Source: Alnus glutinosa (Eukaryota; Streptophyta; Magnoliopsida; Fagales; Betulaceae). Taken from it: a stretch of 64,000 bases of DNA. A program made the translations under genes and the position numbers. The DNA is taken from contig NC_084897.1 in assembly GCF_958979055.1 (NCBI RefSeq), forward strand, positions 26,872,628 through 26,936,627, written 5' to 3'. Positions 55,201 to 64,000 of this stretch are shown here, in pieces (the stretch's first letter is position 1; every line of letters begins with the position of its first letter). Below the pieces are notes generated by a model. It was not told where the DNA came from, ran no database searches, and was given only the letters and a program-made list of their open reading frames with translations.

Positions 55201-56450
55201 AAACCATTCTCAAACTTCCATACCTATAATTAGTCAACTATAACATCAAGGCCCTAACTGGTATCAACTTCAACTCCACACAATCACAATCAAACAACCC
55301 ATCTTTATAAAGGGCTTGGCCTAAAACCTCATTACATAACCACAAATCAACCCCATTCAGCCATCCCCTTCAACATCTTCCAAAAACCCTAAATCACATC
55401 TCCAAAATTATCAAATCCAAATCCACAACCCAAAGCATTACACAACCAAACTAAACAAGCCACCCAACCTTAGCATATTAAACATACATAAACTCTAAAC
55501 CAACACTCAACTAAAATTCCAAAAATCAACACAACCTAGACACTCATCCAGCCGTGAATCGGGTCCAAATAGCACAGAAAAATACCCAAAATAAATCTAT
55601 AATAACTCAATAACGAAATCACAAGAAATTACAGAAAATCTACCGAAAAACGCCACTGACTCCGCCGGAAAAGTCGCCGGAAATCACTCCTGGAGGACTG
55701 GGTCTTCCTCACGGTTCAGCGGGTCATGGGTTGCAGGTCTCGGGTTCGTGGGGTTCTGGGCAGTCCACTACCAACAGAAACCACCAGAGAACGGCCTCCA
55801 TCCGCCGGAAATCGCATCTTAGGCCGTTGGATCGTCTCTGGTTCAGTGGGTCGTTCGGGTTTGACGGGTCTTCGTGGATCGAGTCGCTCGGGTTATGGGT
55901 TTTGCCATGGGATCGTCGAAAATCGCCATCAAACCGTCGGATTTCGGCTTTGGTTCGCCGGAATCGCCACTGGAACCGCCGTTCGTCGGCTCTGTGCACT
56001 GCACGACGGGTTGCGGGTTTCGGCTCCCGGCTCTCTCTCGGTCTCTCAGTCTCTCTTTCCCTCTCAATCTCCCTGAATCTCACTCCCACTGTCTCTCAAC
56101 TCTCTCATTCGGTAAAGAGGAGAAGAAATGAAGAACAGAGAAGAAGAAGTAGAAAGAAGAACAATAAGAAAAGAACAAGCAGTCGTGGACTGCTGTCCAC
56201 CGAGGAGAAAAAAAAAAGAAGAAAAAGAAAAGAAAGAAAAGAGGAGGAAAAGCGAAAGGGATAAGGGACATGTGACAGGTTGTGAATGGTTGGGAGGAAT
56301 TTTCTTTTATTTAAAGTACCTACTACTATTAATTACAATAAGATCCCATTTAAGTTTATTTTTATCATTTATCAATTAATATTCAATCCCATATTTATAA
56401 ATACAATTTATTAATTATTAAATTTCTTATTTATTTTCTTGGTCTTCACA
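52217..56450 (+). mobile_element. 4.23-kb LTR-like element TGTGACGACCCC...CTTCACA with perfect TSD TTTCC
   Basis: It has TG...CA ends. TTTCC lies directly outside both ends (52212-52216 and 56451-56455). It is collinear with the 8-kb element and its start matches the inverted end at 1-308. It is non-coding: the frames at 55724-56264 come from a GC/CT-rich block and are not conserved. With no internal domains, PBS or second LTR inside, it is best read as an unusually long solo LTR, or a large non-autonomous element. A 62-bp palindrome lies at 53854-53915. Confidence 0.85.
53854..53915. repeat. 62-bp perfect palindrome inside the 52-kb element
   Basis: TTCATCATATAGTTGGTTCGG... is mirrored exactly by ...CCGAACCAACTATATGATGAA around an (AT)n centre. 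The related 8-kb element has only the first arm (about 9750, 'gtcggttcagtaag') and roughly 100 extra bases before 'acccattgaagtctcc'. Confidence 0.9.
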
Positions 56451-56455
56451 TTTCC

Positions 56456-57220
56456 TGCGTGTTTCATTATCAATTTACGTATTAGAACACATATATCTAC
56501 GCATCTCAATTGGAAAAACCTAAATCTGACAAGCGTTTTGCTAATGCAAGAAGACTAATGGAGGTGGTCGGTCAATTTTTTAATTTATCAACCAATCAAA
56601 GAAGGGTGTCTCTCCTTCCTACTCCCTTGTGAATTTCCCTCCATCTCTTTGTCTCTCTCTGCTCAGTCTCTCCTTTCTTGGTTAATTTTGTTTTTTTTTT
56701 TTTTTTTTTTTCTCTTTTGTCTGCTACTTGAAAGCTAGATCTACCACGAATCGCTCCTTAATTTCCACCACCCACATGCCACTCCTCCATCTCCACCGCT
56801 AGCTCCTGTAACGACATCCTCACCAACGGTCTACTACCATATTCAAATCTCCATATATCACCCAAAATTGAATTTAAAATGTTTAATTAATTTAGAATGT
56901 TAAACATATACTTTTCTCCTTGTTTCTAGGTTTTTCCCCCTCGGCTTTAATAATTGAAGAAAAAAACTCTGCCAAAAAAAATTAAAAATAACTATAAAAA
57001 AACAAAATACCATCCATACGCAGCACCTTAGTTTAAAGGCCTAATGCACAGCACATTTATTAACGTTGATTGAAGGAAATTTTATACATTATTATATTAC
57101 CACTCTATTTACATTTATAAACAACCTGTTTCAATACATATATCATATACCAATATTGAGCTACTAACTGCAGCCACGTACAAGTAGTTCTTAAGCAATT
57201 AGAAGAGGCCAAAGAGCTGT
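56456..57220. other. IRE1 3' flank, no gene seen
   Basis: AT-rich, with a T/CT-rich patch at 56640-56720. The IRE1 3' UTR and polyadenylation site must lie near the right end, but no single signal can be chosen. Confidence 0.5.
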
Positions 57221-60200
57221 TCAACATGCATTGGTTTTGAAATACTTCTGAAAGCATTCCTCTTCCCTACAGTATCTGTAAATAACTTTGTATACTTGGA
57301 TCAGAAGTCTTGGAAATCGACTTGCAAAGTAGTTATCATATCCTTCAGGAACTGGTCCTACAAGCTCCTAAATATCCGCCAAAAACAGAAAATTAATATC
57401 AGCTACAGGGTAACATGATTGCATCAAGGAGATATAATTTAAAACTAATCTTACAATTCACAAACTATACAGAAGTTTAGATGACAATAAGACTAATATT
57501 AACCAATTTAAGTAACTAAAGCTTAAGAATTTCTTAGTAGGGCCAGATAAGCCTAACAATGACAGATGAAAGTAGGGTTATGTACTTGAAAAGTGCATGA
57601 AGAAGATCTAGATTAAAACTAATTTTACAATTCTAGAACTGTCCAAAAGTTTATCTAATAATATTTATCAGTCTAAGTAACCAAGGCTAACAATGGTCGT
57701 TTCAAAATTGATTATCAAACTGTCAATCCTACATACAATAATAGTTAGTCTCTTGAGGATGTGAACCAAACAGCACAAGAACTAAGGGAAAAGGATATGG
57801 GCTACTTCGAGGAAGCCGTGACCTCCAAGACACCAAAAAATGTTCTAGGTTTTGATAATATTCAAACATGATATTTTATTTATTAGGATTATGCTTAAAT
57901 AGGAGACGGCTAGGTCATAAGACATAACCATTAAATTTAACCGTCATTTACATCATGCAGAAACCATAGAGGAATAATAGCTTCATGTTACAAGACTAGG
58001 TTTAGTTGTCATTTACATCATGCAGAAACCTTAGAGGAATAATAGCTACATGTTACAAGGCTAGGTTTAGCCGTCATTGACTTAGACCCTAATGAGAAAG
58101 AATACTCACGAATAGCCTATAACCTTATTTGGAATATCTATTCCTTATTAGTATAGACTACAAAATAAATGGATATTCACTCCTTATTAGTCTCTAACTT
58201 AACTAATAAGAAAAGATTACATCATTCTCTTCTCCTAACAATTTCCTTGTCCCCAAGGGAAAATTCTAAAAACTACTCTTGAAATCCTTTAAAACCCTTC
58301 TAAAATTATCACTTAACAATTATGAAAATAAAAAATATTAAAAACTAAACCAAAGCTTTGTTGGCTTCAATCAATAGCATGGTATGCAATTTCTCTTTTA
58401 AGTCTTTGACCAACTTCTTCTTCTTCCTGAACCAAGCAAAAACATGTCTCTTCTTTCTTTTATTTCTGAGAGTGTGGCGGTTGGGCTATGATGCAGTAAC
58501 TATTGCATGTGGGGTGGCCAGTGACGGCGGAAGACTTGATAGTGAGAAGCTTTCAATGGCGTGGTGCTTAACAGCGCATCTAGAAGCCCGGGTTTGGTGA
58601 TTTCTGGATGTGCGGCTGGGGTGGGCTACTCGGGGTTGACAAGGAAATCATAGCGGCTGCTTGATGCGGTGTTTTACGGCGAGTCTGTGAAACGAACGGC
58701 GGATATGTGGTGGCCAGTGCATCTAGGATGACGGTGGCTGTTGGTGGATTGAACGTAGATCTACGACTGAGGGTGGTGCCAGTGGGGTAGGTGTTACAGG
58801 CGGGGATTGGCTTGCTGGAGAGGTGCATGGTAAAGAAAAACTTTTAATTCTTCTCATGTGCTCCTCCATCTGTTTGCTAGATTTATCTTTCCACACTAGA
58901 AATCTAATCGCATCTTTTCTACCCTTGCTTATTGCTCTGCACCCAAAAAGATTTGGAAAGACATGGTGATTGTGTGAATCGGTGATTGCTGTAGAAAACA
59001 ATCAACCGGGCATCTATGATTAACAATTGCTTGTTAACAAGAGGAACCCTAACTTTGATACCACTTGATGTGAACCAAACAACACAAGAACTAAGGGAAT
59101 ATGATATGGGATACTTCGAGGGAACCGTGATCTCCAAAATACCAAAAGATGTTCTAAGTTTTGATAGTACTCAAACATGATGTTTTATTCATTAGCATTA
59201 TGCTTAAATAAGAGACTACTAGGTCATAAGACATAACCATTAGGTATAGCTGACATTTACATCATGCAAGAACCCTAAAGGAATAATAGCTACATGTTAC
59301 AAGGCTAGGTTTAGCCGTCATTGACTTAGACCCTAATGAGAAAGAATACTCACGAATAGCCTATAACCTTATTTGGAATATCTATTCCTTATTAGACTAG
59401 ACCACAAAATAAATGGAGATTTACTCCTTAGTCTCTAACTTAATTAATAAGAAAAGATTACATCACTTGACCCATTTAAGGAGAGGGTTTCAGTCTAGGT
59501 TAACCTATACAAATTCACTCATAAACAGACCAAATTCAGGATGAAGACCATAATTCTACCATTTCATTATGAAATACACAATTCCACCATTTCATTATGA
59601 AATACACGAGAAGCCTACGAATTTGAATTTCATAAACTTTTCTTTTAAAAACAAAGTCATCATTCATAAAGCAACTGTCTCGTAATAATATCATTGTAGC
59701 CCCATCCAATAAGTGATCATACTACTACATACGAGTATTTGTGTGTGCGTGTGCGTGCATATGTAGGCTTGAACTTTCCGACCCATTTCATATATTGGAT
59801 TAGGTCTTATCAAAAACAAGCAGCTATAAGCAAAGCTGATTTATGACTCACTGCTACTCACTGTCCCAAAAAAAACCAACAAATTAATGTACAATTTTCA
59901 GTTCAAGAAACAAACCTGAATTTCTTTAGGGAGCTCTCTATAATGGTTTAACTTGTTTCGCATGACACGCAATAAGTCTCGAACACTGTCAAATTTATAC
60001 CGCCTATAACGACCAATGTTAGTGATAAATGCAGTTTCCATCTTTTCATCCCATTTCCCACCTAATGCCACCAGTCCAATTCTTTCTAATGCTTGCAAGA
60101 GATTAGAATGAGTCTCCCTATCCTCCAATTCTACCCTGTCACTAGTGTCCCGAAGAAATGTGAGTCTCATCTCAGAACTCCAGAACAGAGGATGGTGCAA

Positions 60201-63200
60201 CACTGCCGATGCCTTTGGCCTGAGAGCAAATTAGAAGAACTCATATCTGAGTATATCACAAAAAGAAATATATATATATATAACTGGAATTGCAGTAAAG
60301 CTCATATGAGAGAATATAAGTTCACCAATGAGCAAATGGCAGAGTCAACTATTGACTGATTCATTGTGTTGCATATTACATTCAAGACAATAAATTTCTC
60401 TCAAAGCTATGAAAACAACTTTGGCTATTCATAAATGGAACCATAAAAAAACGTCATTTAATTGTTTTGAATACCAATAAATTCAAAGGAATGAATTCAT
60501 GGTTGGACCATCCTGCTACCAGAAGATCTTACAGAAAATTTGGCACGAAATTAAAAAAGGTTGACAAGAGGTCAAGACCAATCATAATGTGTCCATACTT
60601 CAACCAATAAACTAAACCAGAAATGGTTGGTAGCAGCTTGGTTTGTTCTGGTTTGGTGCCTTCAATTGCTATGGGAAACAAAATGAACTCTTCAATTTTA
60701 ATGGACCATGTAGGTGCTGCCTTATTTGATGAGCAGTAGTTTTAGTCAAAAGGTATTCTCCACCGACAGAACAATCACTCATCATAGAAGAACATAAGCT
60801 AGAATGATTAAAAATGATTCAAGAAAAAGCAGGCTAAACATCCATTGTATGCAAGAAAACCATTATTAATTATCAAAAAGAAAATATTTCCTATTTGAAG
60901 AAAAGTAATACTCAAACCTTAATTCAGGGTCAGGGTTTAATAAACGAGAAATAAGATCCAGAGCTTCAGGGATATGTTCAACCAAAAAGAGGTCCATTTG
61001 GTTCTTCACAATGTTAATATCACGTTCAAGATGATTGCCAAATGGATGTCTACCTCCAGTGATGCAGAAAAAAATGACACAACCTAAACTAAATAAATCT
61101 ACAGCACGAGTTTGGCGCCCATGAAGAAGTTGTTCTGGTGCTTGCCAACCAGAACTACCACAACCTGCAATAAGTCATTAAATATTAAGCTAATAATTTG
61201 AATAATGGTTAAGATTTTACGGATAGATAATTAAGATATAACGATATACAATGCACATTAAGAGAGTTCGTGACACACTGCTCCTAGATCATCTAATTCC
61301 ATCATAAACATTCTAGCAATTATCACAACTTGGATCCTAAAAATGAGGCCTTAATCACCAGATGGAAAGGTCATCCAGTGGGAATGGTCAGACCATGGAT
61401 ATTTTTAGAAAACTCATCACATAATGGCTCCCATTAGCACTGCAAACCATTGACACCATTGAAAGAATAGGTAAGAGTACTTGCCAGTAGCATGATGACC
61501 CAAGGAAGACATATTCTCAACAAGGCGCTTGCTAATGCCCATGTCAGAAAGCTTTGCACATACAGAACTTTCGTTGATTATCAACACATTTTGAGGCTTT
61601 AAGTCCCGATGAATTATTCCCAATTCATGCAAATGCACCAGCCCAGAAACCATATCCCTGTGCCAAAAATAAAAGATTGAGGGCTATGAAGATGCTAATC
61701 GAATCTGAACAATGTGATATGAACATCTACTGAACAAGAGTATTTAGCCTACAGTGTATTCACATGAGTCTAGACAAGCCTAAAAGCCACATTTAAAGCA
61801 CTAAAATCAAATATCAAATAAAATATGCTTCATCCACCTAGTCAGTAAACTTATGGGCAGTTCAGAAGACCTAAGGCATGAGTGGGGGCGATTCAGAAGA
61901 TTTATGGGGCTCGAGGAATATCATGGCATCTTCTAAAGAAGTATGTTGAAATCCCGGTAGCATAGAGCTAACCCTTGTCCTTATAGCATTAATGGCAACA
62001 ACCCAACCTTTACAATTGATTTTTAATATATAACACTATTAGAAATAACAACAAACAATTGGAAATACATCATTTACAAAATCATCAAAACTATTCCCTC
62101 AAATAAATTGAAGCAAACTCATCTCAGATGCTATGAGAAACAAAATGTTTGTAATTCAAACATATCTGAGCCAAGCCTAATGAATTAAGACCAGTGTGCG
62201 ATTGAATGGCTTAAATAAGTGTTATAGGGTTTGCGGCTTTATGTGACACGTTAGTCACCAGAAAGATCACTTGCTAGTAATGTCAGCCAGGAGATAAAGA
62301 ACAAGAAGAAGAAGACACATAAACACACACTCAAATAGACTATATGGCAATGATGTTTGGAATTATCTGAACTAAAAACAGGGACCATTGCCCTGCGGAA
62401 AGGTAAACATTCATGTACTAGTATCCACTAGTTCTTTGTCTCCTTCACTTTCTTGCTTTATTTCCCATCTCTCTAGTGTTTCCATTCCAAAGACACTGCA
62501 GGATGTGTTATTGGTTGGAGACAAGCAATGGAATTAGAAAGGAAGGCCTTACACCAAAAAAGGACATGGGAGCTTGTTCCATTACCACTTGGTAAACAAA
62601 CTGTTGGTTGCAAATAGGGATGTAAATGAACAGAATCGCTCGCGAACAGGCTTAGGCTTGGTTCAGGTTCGATTAATTTATTAACCAAACAGCTCTTGAA
62701 CTAAAAATTGTGTTCGTTTATTAAACGAGCTGAACTCATATAAACTCGGTTCGACTAGTATAGGCTCATATAAGCTCGTATAACTTCTTTTTTTATTATT
62801 TTTATAATATTATTTATAACTTTGTAATGAGAACATGTTAAGTATTTAAAAAGATAAAAAAGAAATTTTTTTCGTAATGTAATAGATATAACTTAATTAT
62901 TGTAATTATGAGTCTAAATATAGATATATGTGTATTTGTATGTATATATATACATACACGTATATGTGTGTATATGAGTGGGTTTAGGTGAGAGAGGCTA
63001 CGTAGAAAACATATCCTCCTCTTTCTTTATTTTCTTCTCATGCAAACCTTACAATGTGGTATCAGAACAAAGATCCTGAATTCGAACCTTGTCTCCATCG
63101 TTAACCATCCATTTCAATTAATATAGTCCACATGTTGTCTAGTCCTACACGTGAAGAGAGTGTTAAAGTATATTAATTAAATGAATAAATTCACCTCTTC

Positions 63201-64000
63201 TTATCAACTTAAGCTTTTGGGATAAGAGATAGTTTAACAATTTGCATAAATCAATGAATACTATCATATGAAAACAATAAAAGGTTTCATATAAAGCAAG
63301 ACATGTTAACAATCTCTAGAAATGTTATATCATCAGTGAGACTTCTAACCAACCTCATAATCTTTAATAATAAAGGTGACGGATAGCCATTTGCTTTCCA
63401 CAAATTAAGACCTGACATAATATCCTTCTTTGAATCCAAGCGGGCTTTATACTCGATCATACCTCTCGTAGCTTGGTCCTTGTTGAACATTGGGTATTGT
63501 GAACAATGTAAAGAAATATGGATCAAATCGTCCAAGCTGTAAGTACAACGCTCTAGAGAGAGATAGACAAAATCTTGATCATACTCTACTCCATACCATC
63601 GAACAATGTTTGGATGCCGGTCAGATGCAATAAGATTCTGAATTTCTTTAAAAGCCACGTCATTATGAGCTTGGACAAGACGTTTCACAGCAACTGGTCT
63701 ACCTTCATAGTTTCCCTCGAGGACAATGGTACCATTGCTTCCCTTAGCGATTTCTGTGTTTGATACGATTAGTTTACCTATCCTACGTCCATCAATGCTA
63801 CCATCTACAAGTTTATCAAGGTGCGACGACATTTTATTTTCACCATCAACATGTACAAAGACATCTCCATTTTCAGATGAAACATTCTTTCCCGATTTTC
63901 TATTTTTCTTCCTCTTGGACGATGCAGTTTTTGAGCCAGAATTACCGGGCTGCTCATTCAACAAAGCTTGTTCTTTAATCACCCAAACATAGCCTTTAAC
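57221..64000 (-). CDS. IRE1: IRE1 ER-stress sensor kinase/endoribonuclease, 3' half (kinase and KEN domains)
   Basis: An ER-membrane unfolded-protein sensor whose RNase splices bZIP60 mRNA. Exons on minus: 63354 to beyond 64000, 61485-61657, 60918-61164, 59916-60219 and 57221-57367; phases agree. The first exon has a basic KRKKNRK linker, the nucleotide loop (EIAKGSNGTIV) and the kinase Lys (VAVKRL). The next has HRDLKPQN and DMG in place of DFG, as in plant IRE1. Then come APEQLL and the C-lobe. The KEN nuclease has the catalytic RNKLNHYREL block, and the last exon ends KYFKTNAC. The intron after 61485 has a GC donor (ACTG|GCAAGT); a GT alternative puts a stop in frame. The lumenal and membrane parts lie beyond the window. 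IRE1a versus IRE1b cannot be settled here. Confidence 0.93.
57405..57560. repeat. Segment shared by the IRE1 last intron and GLR 5' flanks
   Basis: 'gggtaacatgattgcatcaagg', 'ctaatcttacaattcacaaac' and 'aagaatttcttagtagggcca' occur here, at 1825-1980 (upstream of GLR-A) and, in part, at 33815-33890 (upstream of GLR-C). It links the GLR duplication unit to IRE1. Confidence 0.75.
57757..59465 (-). mobile_element. Non-autonomous LTR retrotransposon (TRIM/LARD type), 1.7 kb, in the IRE1 last intron
   Basis: LTRs at 57757-58224 and 59066-59465 have ends TGATGTAATC...GGTTCACATCA on minus. The left LTR is longer by about 68 bp because of an internal repeat ('gtcatttacatcatgcag' twice). PBS TGGTATCAAAG at about 59053-59063 sits next to the right (5') LTR. 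A purine tract (AGGAGAAGAGAA, 58225-58236) sits next to the left (3') LTR. TSD CTTGA lies at 57752-57756 and 59466-59470. The interior (0.84 kb) has no gag or pol; minus frames there (58723-59001 and others) are unrecognised. It lies in the same orientation as IRE1. Confidence 0.92.
62488..62612 (+). pseudogene. Ty1/copia reverse transcriptase fragment in an IRE1 intron
   Basis: The plus frame reads WRQAMELERKALHQKRTWELVPLP-type sequence and GKQTVGCK, the N-terminal block of copia RT (W-x-x-AM...E...L....TW.LV.LP.G....GCKWVY). It ends abruptly where 'atagggatgtaaatgaac' begins, itself like the end of another dispersed element. It is a short fossil. Confidence 0.7.
63045..63275 (+). mobile_element. 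LTR junction fragment (PBS, short spacer, LTR start)
   Basis: TGGTATCAGAACAAAG (63059-63074, initiator-Met PBS type) follows an LTR-like end. A purine-rich 'gaagagag' then precedes TGTTAAAGTATATTAA (63162 on), the usual copia LTR start, with 'aagcttttgggataag' further on. It could be a miniature LTR element or two rearranged LTR pieces. No TSD was determined. Confidence 0.4.

Noticed and set aside
55724..56264. Overlapping long frames on both strands (116-177 codons)
   Set aside because: GC/CT-rich non-coding end of an LTR-like element; several frames are open at once and none is conserved.
58358..58828. Frames in the IRE1 intron suggesting an extra exon or nested gene
   Set aside because: They lie wholly inside the LTR retroelement and show no IRE1 or other recognised homology.
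61479..61483. Alternative GT donor (CAA|GTACTC) for the IRE1 intron
   Set aside because: Joining to the acceptor at 61165 gives an immediate in-frame TAG and breaks the kinase APE region.

Overview
The window is nuclear DNA of a flowering plant, probably a woody eudicot. Plant-only gene families, GT-AG introns, AT-rich intergenic DNA and dense nested retrotransposons and MITEs support this; the species is not identified. All real host genes lie on the minus strand.

Host genes. (1) A tandem array of clade-III glutamate receptor-like (GLR3, closest to GLR3.6) genes: copy A is exon 1 only (388-655), copy B looks intact (16176-19483), copy C carries a nonsense codon just before the last membrane helix (29566-32608), and copy D looks intact (46854-50022). 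B, C and D share the same six-exon structure, including a 32-bp microexon. (2) The 3' half of an IRE1 kinase/endoribonuclease gene (57221 to beyond 64000), covering the kinase and KEN/RNase domains in six exons. One of its introns is predicted to be GC-AG, and its last intron carries a 1.7-kb non-autonomous LTR retrotransposon. Diverged pieces of IRE1 last-intron and exon-border sequence lie between the GLR copies, so the duplicated unit seems to have been IRE1 3' end plus GLR.

Layout. 1-308: LTR-like element cutting GLR-A intron 1. 388-2170: GLR-A exon 1 and its 5' flank. 2172-7725: repeat R, an LTR-like fragment and a damaged L1-type LINE (ORF1, endonuclease, RT, zf-RVT) with an internal 346-bp tandem duplication. 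7742-15240: repeat R, a TGTGAC-type LTR-like element, a TGTAACG-type partner and unit U. 16176-21660: GLR-B, its 5' flank and an IRE1 remnant carrying a Tourist-like MITE. 22530-28560: one R copy split by a MULE-type MITE and a 4.9-kb LTR-like element, which itself holds a hAT-type element with a captured gene fragment and a Ty3/gypsy piece with a solo LTR inside. 28560-35110: unit U, GLR-C, its 5' flank and an IRE1 remnant. 35816-46850: R+U again, the scar of a lost GLR copy occupied by an element encoding a plant transposon protein, possible organelle DNA, a hAT-type element, and a gypsy-type non-autonomous element with paired LTRs and a perfect TSD. 46854-51040: GLR-D and 5' flank. 52217-56450: a 4.2-kb LTR-like element with perfect 5-bp TSD. 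57221-64000: IRE1.

Function. GLR3 proteins are plasma-membrane or endomembrane amino-acid-gated cation channels involved in calcium and wound signalling. IRE1 is the ER stress sensor that splices bZIP60 mRNA. The two families have no known joint pathway, so their adjacency looks like a duplication accident. No operons, CRISPR arrays or RNA genes were found. The observations closest to new biology are the unit-U small ORF family (membrane segment plus proline-rich 18-bp repeat), the M3-motif change in two GLR copies, and the gene fragment captured in the hAT-type element.
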